Below are positions 1 through 8,760 of a DNA stretch of 64,000 nucleotides, piece by piece. The notes under the pieces were generated by a model, which had not been told where the DNA came from, made no database searches, and worked only from the letters and a program-made list of their open reading frames with translations. The stretch comes from Psychrobacillus sp. NEAU-3TGS (GTDB taxonomy: Bacteria; Bacillota; Bacilli; Bacillales_A; Planococcaceae): the NCBI RefSeq assembly GCF_029955155.1, contig NZ_JAPNOZ010000005.1, positions 79,448-143,447 of the forward strand, in the 5' to 3' direction. The position numbers and the translations under genes were made by a program. Positions within the stretch are counted from its first letter, which is position 1, and every line of letters begins with the position of its first letter.

Positions 1-2
1 CA

Positions 3-1367
3 TTTGGTTGGTACTACATGCTACTAATGACGTTTATGCTGGTACTAAGTATATTTTTTATCTTTAGTCCATACGGAAAAATCCGCTTGGGAAAAGATAC
101 AGATCGCCCACAGTTTTCAACGGTGACATGGATTTCTATGTTGTTTTCTGCTGGTATGGGAATTGGGCTTGTTTTTTATGGCGCTGCTGAACCTTTGTCG
201 CATTATGCTATCAATCCAGCAACTGCAGAACCAAATACAGCTGCGGCCTTTAAGGAAGCTCTCCGTCAGTCCTTTTTTCACTGGGGATTTCACGTGTGGG
301 CTATGTACGGGGTTGTTGGATTATCCCTTGCCTTCTTCCAGTTCCGTAAAGATGAACCAGGGTTAATATCAGCAACATTGAAACCGATTTTCGGTAAAAA
401 GATGGAAGGACCATTTGGTATCCTGATAGATGTTCTTGCTATTTTTGCCACTGCATTTGGTGTAGCTACTTCACTTGGATTTGGTGCTGTTCAAATTAAT
501 GCAGGTTTGAACTATCTTTTCGGCATGTCAATTGGAATCGTTTCTCAGATAATTATTGTTGCTATCGTAACGGTTCTGTTTATTGCTTCCGCATGGTCCG
601 GTTTAAGTAAAGGAATCAAATATTTATCGAATACAAACTTAGTATTAGCGCTTGCAATACTTGTTTTTGTTGTCCTTCTCGGTCCAACATTACTCATTTT
701 TGATATGCTCACGGACTCTTTTGGAGGGTATTTAGCCAACATCGTTCAAATGAGCTTACGTACAGCACCACTCAGTCTAACTGATCGCGAGTGGCTGGAA
801 GATTGGACAATCTTTTACTGGGCTTGGTGGATTTCATGGGCTCCATTTGTAAGTATGTTTATAGCTCGTGTATCAAAAGGGAGAACAATTAAAGAGTTTG
901 TTACTGCCGTATTAGTTGCGCCAACAATACTTGGAGCAATTTGGTTTTCCGCTTTCGGTTCAACTGCCATTGATATGCAAAAAAGAGGCGTTGCTGATTT
1001 AGCGAAAGCGTCTACTGAGTTGACTATATTTGAAATGTTCCATGCAATGCCCTTGGCGACAATTGTATCGATTTTTGCCGTGGTACTTATTGCATGCTTT
1101 TTCATCACATCGGCCGATTCTGCCACCTTTGTTCTCGGTATGCTCTCAACAAACGGCTCATTGACTCCGCCAAATAAAGTAAAACTTATTTGGGGAATTA
1201 CCTTGTCAGTCATCGCAACCATTTTGTTAGCCGTTAACGGACTCGATGCTTTGCAGAATACCATCATTATTGCAGCTTTACCTTTTTCTTTTGTGATGCT
1301 TTTCATGATTGCCTCTTTAATAATGGGATTAAAAAAAGAAGTGAGGCAGACAAAAACCAAAAAGTAA
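3..1367 (+). CDS. BCCT-family osmolyte (glycine betaine/choline/carnitine) transporter, 5' partial
   Basis: Secondary transporter of the betaine/choline/carnitine family, which couples Na+ or H+ entry to uptake of compatible solutes across the cell membrane. The frame is open from the first bases of the window (F-G-W-Y-Y before the first Met), so the true start lies upstream; about 454 residues are present against roughly 500 for the family, so only the N-terminal first helices are missing. The conserved GMGIG stretch followed by AEP (third helix) and the Trp-rich FYWAWWISWAPF segment of the substrate pathway are both visible, then several hydrophobic helices and a short Lys-rich tail. It stands alone and ends at a strong terminator. 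The exact solute cannot be read from sequence. Confidence 0.93.
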   Translation, partial: FGWYYMLLMTFMLVLSIFFIFSPYGKIRLGKDTDRPQFSTVTWISMLFSAGMGIGLVFYGAAEPLSHYAINPATAEPNTAAAFKEALRQSFFHWGFHVWAMYGVVGLSLAFFQFRKDEPGLISATLKPIFGKKMEGPFGILIDVLAIFATAFGVATSLGFGAVQINAGLNYLFGMSIGIVSQIIIVAIVTVLFIASAWSGLSKGIKYLSNTNLVLALAILVFVVLLGPTLLIFDMLTDSFGGYLANIVQMSLRTAPLSLTDREWLEDWTIFYWAWWISWAPFVSMFIARVSKGRTIKEFVTAVLVAPTILGAIWFSAFGSTAIDMQKRGVADLAKASTELTIFEMFHAMPLATIVSIFAVVLIACFFITSADSATFVLGMLSTNGSLTPPNKVKLIWGITLSVIATILLAVNGLDALQNTIIIAALPFSFVMLFMIASLIMGLKKEVRQTKTKK

Positions 1368-1369
1368 AA

Positions 1370-1417
1370 AAAGTAAAATGCCAAGGACTAACCAGATTCC
1401 CTTGGCATTTTACTTTT
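1370..1417 (+). terminator. Rho-independent terminator after the BCCT gene
   Basis: A 17-bp perfect stem (aaagtaaaatgccaagg and its complement) begins a few bases after the BCCT stop codon and ends in a T-rich tail. Confidence 0.85.
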
Positions 1418-1495
1418 GTATACGAATAATTAAGTAATGATTTTGAATACATAGAGTGAATTATGAGATAATAGAGGCTGCAAGGGGGTTTTAGT

Positions 1496-2458
1496 ATGAT
1501 TCGAACAATTGGAAGAACGTCCAACCAAGAAATAATCAGCGATTTTCAGTTGGAGGATATAAATGAGAAAATGTTTGAATGGTATTGGGTTGATATTGGT
1601 GAACCTACAAAAGAAGAGGAAACACTACTTAGCTCCTTCTTTCATTTTCATCCACTTGCAATTGAGGACTGTTTGTTTCGACTTCAACGGCCAAAAGTGG
1701 ATCATTACGATGGTCATTCTTTTTTTGTATTGCATACATTTAACGAAGAAACATTAGAAGCAGAGGAACTAAATTTGTTTGTTGGAGAAAACTTTGTAGT
1801 TACTTTCCATTTTCCTTCTATGCATGAGTTAGATCAAGCACGCGAACGTATTGTTGAAAATACAAAATGGTGGAACCACGGAGCGATGCATACAGCTTAT
1901 CATATTTTCGATAAAGTGGTGGATGCATATTTTCCAATTGTCTATAAAATTGAAGATTATTTAAACGATATAGAAGATAAGCTATCCTCCGATGTATACC
2001 ATTTATCCTTAGATCAAGTATTTGACCTACGAAGTGATTTACTGCGATTGCGACGAACAATTCTTCCTATGCGAGATTTAATCTACAGGGTGTTGAATTC
2101 TGAACGTGTCAATTTGCAACAAACGGAAAAAGCCTACTTTGGGGACATTTACGATCACCTATTAAAGCTTGCCGATATGGTGGAATCGAACAGAGAGCTA
2201 ACAGCTGATATTCGGGATAGTCAAATGTCCATCAACTCGAGCCAGATGAACCGAATTATGATGATTTTAACAACTGTTTCCACCGTCTTCATCCCTTTAA
2301 CATTTATCGCTGGGGTATATGGGATGAACTTCACAAACATGCCAGAACTTGAATGGCGTTATAGCTATTTTATTGTGCTTGGTATTATGTTAATTATTGC
2401 AGTATCGATGCTTGCTTGGTTTAAATATAAAGGCTGGTTTAACTTGTTTAAAAACTAA
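1496..2458 (+). CDS. corA: CorA-type magnesium/cobalt channel
   Basis: CorA-family divalent cation channel, a pentamer in the cell membrane that admits Mg2+ (and Co2+/Ni2+). The 320 residues show the usual layout: a large acidic cytoplasmic N-terminal domain with long helices, then two membrane segments at the C-terminus. The diagnostic G-M-N triplet (YGMNF, about residues 276-278) ends the first membrane helix. The start ATG follows a strong aagggggt ribosome site. The RtcB-like gene starts 14 nt downstream, so the two are probably co-transcribed, although no functional link between them is known. Confidence 0.93.
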   Translation: MIRTIGRTSNQEIISDFQLEDINEKMFEWYWVDIGEPTKEEETLLSSFFHFHPLAIEDCLFRLQRPKVDHYDGHSFFVLHTFNEETLEAEELNLFVGENFVVTFHFPSMHELDQARERIVENTKWWNHGAMHTAYHIFDKVVDAYFPIVYKIEDYLNDIEDKLSSDVYHLSLDQVFDLRSDLLRLRRTILPMRDLIYRVLNSERVNLQQTEKAYFGDIYDHLLKLADMVESNRELTADIRDSQMSINSSQMNRIMMILTTVSTVFIPLTFIAGVYGMNFTNMPELEWRYSYFIVLGIMLIIAVSMLAWFKYKGWFNLFKN

Positions 2459-2472
2459 CTTAATGAGGTGAA

Positions 2473-3570
2473 ATGTTGATAGAAATAGAAGGAACATTTA
2501 ATCGTGCACTTGTATTTACAAATACAATTGAGGAGACCGCAAAGCGTCAGGTCGAGGAGCTTTGTAGTCTTCCCTTTTTACAAGACACGAAAATACGGAT
2601 GATGCCAGATCTTCATGCTGGGAAAGGCTGTACTGTTGGCACAACGATGACAGTTTCCGACAAAGTTGTACCTAATTTTGTAGGAGTAGACTTAGGTTGT
2701 GGTATGATTTGCGCAAAACTAGAGCTTAAAAGAGAAGATGTTAACTTCGAAAAGCTAGATAAAACAATTAAGAAAAACGTCCCAAGCGGAACGCGAATTA
2801 GAAACAAAGAACATCGTCATACAATAGAAATACCATTTGCAGAGGTTGCTGCTCCTATAAATGAAAGTCGCGCTCGTTTGAGTTTAGGAACTCTTGGGGG
2901 TGGAAATCATTTTATCGAACTGAACGAAGGAAGTGACGGCAGTATCTATTTAGTTATTCACTCGGGAAGCAGAAATTTAGGAAAACAAATTGCGGAACAT
3001 TATCAGCAAGTTGCCCATCAATCTCTGGGGGATTCTGTTCCGAAAGATTTAGCATATGTAGAAGGTCAAAATATGAAAGATTATTTATGGGATCTTTCCA
3101 TTGCACAAAAGTACGCAGCACTTAATCGTAAAACGATGGCTGATGTCATTTGTAGGGGGATGAATTGGAAGATTGAATCCGTATTCGACACAATTCATAA
3201 TTATATCGATTTAGACAATATGATTTTACGGAAAGGTGCTATTTCTGCACAGGATGGAGAAATTGTCATTATTCCAATGAATATGCGGGATGGTTCATTG
3301 ATCTGTCGAGGAAAAGGCAATCCTGATTGGAATTATTCTGGTCCACATGGTGCAGGTCGTATTATGAGCCGTTCCCAAGCCAGAAAGCTTGTGGCATTGG
3401 AGGACTTTCAGGATTCGATGAAAGATGTGTGGAGTACCTCTGTTCTAGCGAGTACGGTTGATGAATCACCATTCGCTTATAAAGATATGCAAGACATACT
3501 TGCTCATGTTGCGGATACGGTAGATGTGTTAGAAGTGATTAAACCAATTTACAACTATAAAGCGCATTGA
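2473..3570 (+). CDS. RtcB-family RNA ligase
   Basis: RtcB-family GTP- and Mn2+-dependent RNA ligase, which joins 2',3'-cyclic phosphate (or 3'-phosphate) and 5'-hydroxyl RNA ends in RNA repair or tRNA healing. Family landmarks are all visible: DLHAGKG near residue 46, the GVDLGCGM metal-binding Cys loop, GGGNHFIE, HSGSRNLG, and the C-terminal SGPHGAGRIMSR loop whose His is the guanylylated residue in characterised RtcB. At 365 residues it is a bacterial short form. gaggtg precedes the ATG. No prfH, archease or rtcR-like regulator is adjacent, so the target RNA is unknown. It ends at a hairpin terminator. Confidence 0.9.
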   Translation: MLIEIEGTFNRALVFTNTIEETAKRQVEELCSLPFLQDTKIRMMPDLHAGKGCTVGTTMTVSDKVVPNFVGVDLGCGMICAKLELKREDVNFEKLDKTIKKNVPSGTRIRNKEHRHTIEIPFAEVAAPINESRARLSLGTLGGGNHFIELNEGSDGSIYLVIHSGSRNLGKQIAEHYQQVAHQSLGDSVPKDLAYVEGQNMKDYLWDLSIAQKYAALNRKTMADVICRGMNWKIESVFDTIHNYIDLDNMILRKGAISAQDGEIVIIPMNMRDGSLICRGKGNPDWNYSGPHGAGRIMSRSQARKLVALEDFQDSMKDVWSTSVLASTVDESPFAYKDMQDILAHVADTVDVLEVIKPIYNYKAH

Positions 3571-3573
3571 TGG

Positions 3574-3604
3574 AGGAGCTGACAATACAATGTCAGCTCC
3601 TTAT
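3574..3604. terminator. Bidirectional terminator between convergent genes
   Basis: Perfect 10-bp stem aggagctgac / gtcagctcct with an 8-nt loop, lying between the rtcB-like gene and the convergent membrane-protein gene. Confidence 0.7.
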
Positions 3605-4407
3605 TGATTGGCCGTCCAGTAATAAAACAACGCGGCAAAAGTTAATTTTTCTATATGAGATAAATCAGAAGCCAGCGATACATGCGTGTTCATCGCTTGC
3701 GCTTCAAATGCTGGGTGAGTTGCATAAGGAAACATACCAAAACGGTACGTTGCCAGGCGTTTTCCCTCAAAACTATTTACGTCTATATCACCGTATGTAC
3801 TTTTCGCTTTCATTTCATGCATCTTTTCATTATCCGCATTGAAAAAAACTGCCTTATTTTTCAAAGAGAATATTGGCATAATTACAGTGGATATAGGTGA
3901 TCTTGTATGATCATATACTTTCAGTTGCATATATTTAAGTTTATTTTTTATCGTAAAATGACTTACAAGTCTTCCATCCATTGTGGTCAAATCATACGTA
4001 ATGGGGAAGAACATACCACTTTTTAAAATAGCGAAAGCAGTTAATTTACGTTTGATTGGTTCATTTTTTGTCGGTGTAATCATGTAAAGCCGTTCTCCTG
4101 TATGAGAAACTAAGTAACTATTAGGAATGAGCGATACATCATTTTGAAAGTTTAACTCATTAACAGGAAATTCGATCGAATAATATTCGCTATCTATTTT
4201 CTTCTCATCTGGTAACTTTTCTGCAGCATGCTGAAAAAAGTAAGAAGTACCTAATAGCATGCATACTGAAAATCCTAATATAAAATGAGTCTCGAAATCT
4301 TTCCACATAACATCTTTAAAAATAAAAACTAGCGCTATATAGATGACTAATGTTAACAATGAACCTAACTTCGTATACTTTGCCGTCCGTTCATATATAT
4401 GTTTCAT
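3601..4407 (-). CDS. Hypothetical membrane-anchored protein
   Basis: I do not recognise the family. The 268 residues start with two hydrophobic segments (about residues 15-32 and 42-58) followed by a long soluble domain rich in beta-type sequence, including a DGRLVSHF...YMQLKVYDH stretch. That stretch faintly recalls tubby/LURP-like beta barrels, but this is a guess. A longer GTG start exists at 4416, but there the agaggtg ribosome site would overlap the codon; ATG at 4407 has that site 6 nt upstream and is preferred. It is a single gene convergent with rtcB. Confidence 0.7.
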   Translation of the reverse strand: MKHIYERTAKYTKLGSLLTLVIYIALVFIFKDVMWKDFETHFILGFSVCMLLGTSYFFQHAAEKLPDEKKIDSEYYSIEFPVNELNFQNDVSLIPNSYLVSHTGERLYMITPTKNEPIKRKLTAFAILKSGMFFPITYDLTTMDGRLVSHFTIKNKLKYMQLKVYDHTRSPISTVIMPIFSLKNKAVFFNADNEKMHEMKAKSTYGDIDVNSFEGKRLATYRFGMFPYATHPAFEAQAMNTHVSLASDLSHIEKLTFAALFYYWTANQ

Positions 4408-4456
4408 TTGCAACACCTCTACAAGTACATACGATTGAACATTCTTATAGTTTCAC

Positions 4457-4496
4457 AAAAAAACTTTAGAAGCTATATCTTCATAACTTCTAAAGT
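4457..4496 (-). terminator. Terminator for the small membrane-protein gene
   Basis: 10-bp stem actttagaag / cttctaaagt; on the minus strand it runs into seven T residues just past the stop codon of the gene ending at 4502. Confidence 0.8.
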
Positions 4497-4501
4497 GAAT
4501 T

Positions 4502-4879
4502 TTACGGATTTTTCAATGCCCGCCCAAATATTCTTTTTAAAAAGTAACCTAAACCGTATAAACAGATGAATACAAAAAGGACTAATAACATTGTTTCCAA
4601 AGGGTAGGATAAAGAAAGTGGATCTAAAAAAATCTGAAACAACACAAGTAAATAAATAATTCCAGCACTACCTGTTAGTAATACTATCCCGATTATAGCT
4701 ACTTGAGGGAAAGAAAGCTTCTTTATATGTTTCCGATGTTTTACTAACTCCAAAATAATTACAAAAGCTATAATGATAAAGGTGAGTGTCAGTTCCTTAA
4801 CATAAATAGAATTGATCAAATAAACGACGAGCAGCATAATCAAAATATATTTATAAAGTTCGTCGATTCGCTTTAACAT
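4502..4879 (-). CDS. Small integral membrane protein, unknown function
   Basis: 125 residues with four hydrophobic segments (about residues 10-25, 30-45, 58-80, 92-112) separated by short charged loops, and a basic C-terminus. No motif points to a function. It lies just downstream of the thioesterase gene on the same strand (19 nt gap) and could be read with it; a proper terminator follows the stop codon. Confidence 0.65.
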   Translation of the reverse strand: MLKRIDELYKYILIMLLVVYLINSIYVKELTLTFIIIAFVIILELVKHRKHIKKLSFPQVAIIGIVLLTGSAGIIYLLVLFQIFLDPLSLSYPLETMLLVLFVFICLYGLGYFLKRIFGRALKNP

Positions 4880-4898
4880 GCGATCACTTCCTACTCTT

Positions 4899-5372
4899 CT
4901 AGTATCTCATCTCCATGCGTTGTCTACGATGTAAGCGTCTAGCAGGTCCTGTTTCAAATAAACGAATTTCCTCTTTCGTTTCTGGATGAATGCCTTTTAC
5001 TGGAATCGGTTTATTGTTTTCATCCACTGCTACCATCGTTACAAAAGACTCGGTCGTTAGCTTTTCTTCCCCAGTCAAAACATTCGTCGATGTTACACGT
5101 ACATATACCTCCATGGATGAACGGCCAGTTGAAGAAACAATTGCATCTAATTCAATTACATCTCCCACTCTTGCGGAAGAAACAAAGTCTACTGAATCTA
5201 TAGACGCTGTTACAACAGCACCTTTTGCATGCTTCATTGCAGTAATTGCCGCAATTTCATCGATATAGGCAAGTACTTTTCCACCGAAAATTGTTTGATG
5301 ATGGTTTGTGTCTGGCGGAAGGACTAAATGGGTTTGAATTGTTCTAGATTGGCTCATCGGATTTGTTTTCAT
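4899..5372 (-). CDS. Acyl-CoA thioesterase, hotdog fold (YkhA-like)
   Basis: Hotdog-fold acyl-CoA hydrolase of the YkhA/BACH group, which releases fatty acids from acyl-CoA in the cytoplasm. The N-terminal LPPDTNHHQTIFGGKVLAYID stretch (about residues 18-38) is the family signature, with the GG loop and a conserved Asp; SIDSVDF and GDVIELDA match the following strands. At 157 residues it is typical of single-domain members. The C-terminus is unusually rich in Arg. The physiological acyl chain is not predictable. Confidence 0.88.
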   Translation of the reverse strand: MKTNPMSQSRTIQTHLVLPPDTNHHQTIFGGKVLAYIDEIAAITAMKHAKGAVVTASIDSVDFVSSARVGDVIELDAIVSSTGRSSMEVYVRVTSTNVLTGEEKLTTESFVTMVAVDENNKPIPVKGIHPETKEEIRLFETGPARRLHRRQRMEMRY

Positions 5373-5422
5373 ATTTATTGCTCCTTTTAATCGTCTGTTT
5401 CATTGATAGTATACCATGATGT

Positions 5423-6391
5423 TTAATTGGTACCGGAAGACGCTGCTACGCTCGTTGCCGCAATAGTAGAAATCATCATCGCTTGTTGCGCTTGCAAAAT
5501 AAGTTCTAATGATGTTGCCATCGAAATTGCGGCAGTTGCATATATATCTTTTGATGATCTTAAAGAAAGTCCAAACGCTATTGGCAGTGCAGATTCTTTA
5601 TACCAGGAAAACAACTTCATATTTGCGATTGATTCGTAAGTAGTCACGATCTCATTTAACTGATCTTCCTCTAATTTTAGGGCAGCCATAAATCCAATAA
5701 TCGGATATTGTGGAGCCGACGTTTTTATTTTGACAGTTTTTAACCCATCCCGAATAATAACTGCTCGTTGTATTAAGCTTTCTTCATAATTGGGACTCGT
5801 ATACGTTAATACTTGGGACATCCATTGTAATTCATTTCCTGCGTAAAACTTATAATCTTTCAGCTGTTTGTAATATCTATTCATCGTTTCCGCACGAAGA
5901 GCAGTGTCACCTTCCAGCTTTCCTAAAAACATTGCATAAGGATAGTCATCTGTAGATGTTAAAAAACGATGATGTTTTTTCATATCTGCCATTAGTTGTT
6001 CTGCACGCTTTATTTCTCCTGACCAATTCTCTTTGTCCTCAGACATCATTAACGCAGCTAAATACGCATAGCTATTAATCTTAAAAGATGCTGCTTTTAA
6101 TGCCTCTGTTTTTTCTATAAGCAAATCGACCGCTTGTTTCGGTTCCATATCACTTACATCGAGCGTAGAAACGAAAAGAGGATGTAAGTGAGAACGCAAT
6201 GGATTAAACATGCCTACACTTTTTTTAATATGCGTTGAAATCTCATTGTATCTTTTTTCGTTAAATTCTCTCTCTAATGTTACATAATACCCTGCAAGTG
6301 ATAATGTTACTCTCTTATCTACCGTCCATCCTAAAACTTTTTTAAGTGCATTATATGTTCGTTCGATTTTTTCATTTACCGTCATCTTCAC
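5423..6391 (-). CDS. DUF4003-type protein
   Basis: A 322-residue, mostly helical soluble protein. The early YYVTLEREFNEKRY segment, the VGMFNPLRSHLHPLF stretch and the overall length fit what I recall of the DUF4003 family of Bacilli, whose function is unknown. No signal peptide or membrane segment. The tail (SIAATSVAASSGTN) is low-complexity Ala/Ser-rich, as in many members. A good ribosome site (aaaaggagtga) precedes the start. It is divergent from rluF, with a promoter-sized gap of about 90 bp. Confidence 0.65.
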   Translation of the reverse strand: MKMTVNEKIERTYNALKKVLGWTVDKRVTLSLAGYYVTLEREFNEKRYNEISTHIKKSVGMFNPLRSHLHPLFVSTLDVSDMEPKQAVDLLIEKTEALKAASFKINSYAYLAALMMSEDKENWSGEIKRAEQLMADMKKHHRFLTSTDDYPYAMFLGKLEGDTALRAETMNRYYKQLKDYKFYAGNELQWMSQVLTYTSPNYEESLIQRAVIIRDGLKTVKIKTSAPQYPIIGFMAALKLEEDQLNEIVTTYESIANMKLFSWYKESALPIAFGLSLRSSKDIYATAAISMATSLELILQAQQAMMISTIAATSVAASSGTN

Positions 6392-6479
6392 TCACTCCTT
6401 TTCTTTTTTACGGAATTTGCACTATAATGGTTTCACGCTTTGATATAATTATTTTAACTCATAAAAGTAGGTGGCAATC

Positions 6480-7184
6480 ATGCGTATAAATAAATTTTTA
6501 AGTGAAGCCGGCATTGTATCCCGCCGTGGAGCGGACAAGTGGATCACAGACGGAAGAGTCATGATAAATGGAAAGCAAGCAGAGTTAGGTAGTCAAGTAG
6601 AAGCTGGAGATGATGTACAGGTAGACGGAAAACCAATTGTTGTGGAACAACCACTAGTGTACCTTGTTTTAAATAAGCCTGTAGGCATCACAAGCACTAC
6701 GGAACGCCATATTAAAGGCAACATCGTCGACTATGTGAATCATCCACTTCGCATTTTCCATATAGGTCGATTAGATAAAGACTCTGATGGCCTCATTCTA
6801 TTAACTAATGATGGCGATATCGTAAATGAAATTCTTCGTGCTGAAAAAGGTCATGAAAAAGAATATGTGGTCACAGTCAATGAAAAAATTACAGATACTT
6901 TTTTAGCGAAAATGGCGGCAGGAGTTAACATCCTTGGAACGAAGACCCTTCCTTGTAAAGTAAGAAAGTTAGGACCCTATACGTTTAACATCATCTTAAC
7001 GCAAGGTCTAAATAGACAAATTAGAAGAATGTGTTCTGCACTTGGCTTTACTGTAAAACGATTACAACGCATTCGAATTATGAATATTACAATTGAAGGG
7101 CTTCCTATTGGAGAATGGAGAGAGTTGACGGAAAACGAGAAAAAAGAATTATTCACGACACTTGACTATTCCCCTAAACGGTAA
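6480..7184 (+). CDS. rluF: 23S rRNA pseudouridine synthase, RluF-like (RsuA/RluB/E/F family)
   Basis: Converts a uridine in 23S rRNA (U2604 by homology) to pseudouridine. The N-terminal S4 RNA-binding domain (MRINKFLSEAGIVSRRGADKW, residues 1-60) is followed by the synthase domain with the catalytic-Asp motif HIGRLDKDSDGL near residue 100 and the QGLNRQIRRM motif near 180. These spacings are those of the RluF subgroup. The reading frame can be extended to a GTG at 6471, but that lies inside the aggtgg ribosome site; ATG at 6480 has the site 5 nt upstream. Length 234 residues. Confidence 0.9.
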   Translation: MRINKFLSEAGIVSRRGADKWITDGRVMINGKQAELGSQVEAGDDVQVDGKPIVVEQPLVYLVLNKPVGITSTTERHIKGNIVDYVNHPLRIFHIGRLDKDSDGLILLTNDGDIVNEILRAEKGHEKEYVVTVNEKITDTFLAKMAAGVNILGTKTLPCKVRKLGPYTFNIILTQGLNRQIRRMCSALGFTVKRLQRIRIMNITIEGLPIGEWRELTENEKKELFTTLDYSPKR

Positions 7185-7215
7185 TTGCAGAAACATCGAA
7201 AAATGTGTGATTCAT

Positions 7216-7245
7216 TTGACATGACACCAAAAGGTTTTATATAAT
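7216..7245 (+). promoter_or_regulatory. SigA-type promoter of the SRPBCC-ArsR unit
   Basis: TTGACA at 7216-7221 and a perfect TATAAT at 7240-7245 separated by 18 nt, about 50 nt before the SRPBCC gene. Confidence 0.75.
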
Positions 7246-7272
7246 AATCAAAACGAAACTAAAAGGTTTCAT
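7229..7272 (+). promoter_or_regulatory. Direct repeat flanking the -10 box; candidate ArsR operator
   Basis: aaaaggttttat (7229-7240) and aaaaggtttcat (7261-7272) repeat exactly 32 bp apart, three helical turns. They bracket the -10 box and transcription start. The ArsR-type gene downstream is the obvious candidate to bind here, but that is inference. Confidence 0.4.
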
Positions 7273-7297
7273 ATTCAAAATGAAAGCAGGGAAATCG

Positions 7298-7720
7298 ATG
7301 GAAAATACATTACCTGATATTACGCAAACAATCGTATTAAATGCGCCCATTCAAAAAGTATGGGATACAGTAACAACATCCGAGGGCATTGCCTCATGGT
7401 TTATGCCAAATGACTTTAAACTGGAAGTAGACCATGAATTTCATATTCAATCACCTTTCGGACCATCTCCTTGCAAAGTAACAGAAGTAGATGCTCCTAA
7501 TAAGCTTACATTTATATGGGATACAGATGGTTGGGTCGTATCCTTTATTTTAAAAGAATTAGGGGATCAAACAGAGTTCACGCTCATTCACGGTGGGTGG
7601 AAACAGCCGGATGCAATCATTCCAAAAGCAAATCAAAAAAGCGCTATTATTCGTGAAACAATGTCTCAAGGTTGGGTAGGCATTGTCCAAAACGGTTTGC
7701 GAAAGGCTGTTGAAAACTAA
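7298..7720 (+). CDS. SRPBCC (AHSA1/START-like) domain protein
   Basis: Single-domain protein of about 140 residues with the helix-grip fold that binds hydrophobic ligands. Visible landmarks are the [23 protein letters not shown] opening (about residues 12-34), the [17 protein letters not shown] strand pair and the [12 protein letters not shown] terminal helix. An earlier in-frame ATG exists at 7280, but the gcaggga ribosome site sits between the two, favouring 7298. It is directly followed, without spacing, by an ArsR-family gene. Such pairs are common in Bacilli, and the SRPBCC protein may sense or handle a small ligand; the ligand is unknown. Confidence 0.82.
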   Translation: MENTLPDITQTIVLNAPIQKVWDTVTTSEGIASWFMPNDFKLEVDHEFHIQSPFGPSPCKVTEVDAPNKLTFIWDTDGWVVSFILKELGDQTEFTLIHGGWKQPDAIIPKANQKSAIIRETMSQGWVGIVQNGLRKAVEN

Positions 7721-8074
7721 TTGTCCTCCTCTGCACAAAAATATGATGTGTTTCAAGCAATAGCAGACCCAACGCGGAGAGAAGTTTTAAAGCTACTTGC
7801 TCATAAAGAACTTCCTATATCGGAAATTACTTCCCACTTTCCGATGAGTCGTACAGCAATTGCCAAGCATCTTCATATACTTTCAGAAGCCAATTTAGTG
7901 AGCGGACAAAAAGTTGGTAGAGAAAAAAGATATCATTTAAAACCAGAAACCTTTCAAGAGTTAAAAGACTGGCTTTCCTATTATGATCAGTTTTGGAGTA
8001 ATAAGTTGTCTATGTTGAAGTTTGTAGTCGAAAACGACGGAGAAGATAGCAGAAGTAACAAAGAGACCGATTGA
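7721..8074 (+). CDS. ArsR-family winged-helix repressor
   Basis: Cytoplasmic DNA-binding repressor of 117 residues. The opening VFQAIADPTRREVLKLL and the recognition region SRTAIAKHLHILSEANLVSGQKVGREKRYHL are classic ArsR/SdpR-type. There is no Cys pair for metal binding, so it is unlikely to be a metal sensor. The start is TTG immediately after the stop codon of the SRPBCC gene, with no convincing ribosome site of its own, which implies translational coupling. It probably represses its own operon through the repeat around the promoter at 7216-7245. Confidence 0.85.
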   Translation: MSSSAQKYDVFQAIADPTRREVLKLLAHKELPISEITSHFPMSRTAIAKHLHILSEANLVSGQKVGREKRYHLKPETFQELKDWLSYYDQFWSNKLSMLKFVVENDGEDSRSNKETD

Positions 8075-8112
8075 ATATTATCACGAGTTTCATTTCCTAG
8101 CATAACATTCAA

Positions 8113-8156
8113 AAGTGACTATCCAATTTTATATTGATTGGATAGTCCTTTTTTGT
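8113..8156 (+). terminator. Terminator after the ArsR gene
   Basis: 11-bp stem gactatccaat / attggatagtc followed by ccttttttg. Confidence 0.85.
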
Positions 8157-8277
8157 TGGTTACTTATTATTTCCGACTGATGTAATCTTATTGAATTTCA
8201 AATCCTTTAAAAGAGACAGGATTTTATATTAGATAGATGGAATATTAAAATATAAAAAAATTTCAAGGGGTGTTTCT

Positions 8278-8631
8278 ATGAATAATCCTATCTTAAATCA
8301 AATCGGAACAGTATTTATTCCTGTAAGCAATATAGAGAACGCGAGAGATTGGTACTCTGATATTTTAGGATTAAAAATAGAAGGAAAAATTCAGTTTGGT
8401 CACCTTTACGTTATTCCTATGGAAGGTACAGGGATTGTATTGGATAGCAAAATTTATTCAGAGGAAAGAATTTTTAAAACACCAGCATTCCACTTAAATA
8501 CTAAAAATATTGAAGAAGCATTTCATTATATGCGTAAAAAGGGAGTAAATTTGATTACAGAAATAGAACATAATCATTATTTTAATTTCAAAGACCCTGA
8601 TGGAAATGTAATAATGATTTGTGAATGTTGA
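8278..8631 (+). CDS. VOC (glyoxalase/bleomycin-resistance-fold) protein
   Basis: 117 residues forming one vicinal-oxygen-chelate unit: TVFIPVSNIENARDWYSDILGL at the N-terminus and FNFKDPDGNVIMICEC at the C-terminus are the two standard signature strands. Members bind a divalent metal and act as dioxygenases, isomerases or resistance-binding proteins; the substrate cannot be told. The caaggggtg ribosome site lies 8 nt before the ATG. Monocistronic. Confidence 0.85.
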   Translation: MNNPILNQIGTVFIPVSNIENARDWYSDILGLKIEGKIQFGHLYVIPMEGTGIVLDSKIYSEERIFKTPAFHLNTKNIEEAFHYMRKKGVNLITEIEHNHYFNFKDPDGNVIMICEC

Positions 8632-8654
8632 TTTTAAGTTAAAGGGTATTTTAA

Positions 8655-8687
8655 TAAAATAGCCCAGTTAGGCACTGGGCTATTTGT
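8655..8687. terminator. Bidirectional terminator between VOC and Mur ligase genes
   Basis: 11-bp stem aatagcccagt / actgggctatt with a 5-nt loop, T-rich on the plus side and with tattttatt on the other strand; serves both convergent genes. Confidence 0.8.
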
Positions 8688-8760
8688 AAGATATACTGTG
8701 AGTTCTACTAATTCAATGGAAGCCAAAAATATTATACTTATTATCGGTCTTTTTTCGTTA

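Noticed and set aside
815..1384. 189-codon frame antisense to the BCCT transporter
   Set aside because: Shadow of a strongly coding membrane-protein gene; no ribosome site and no protein-like features.
3567..3842. Frame overlapping the terminator after rtcB
   Set aside because: Runs through the bidirectional terminator and antisense to the membrane-protein gene.
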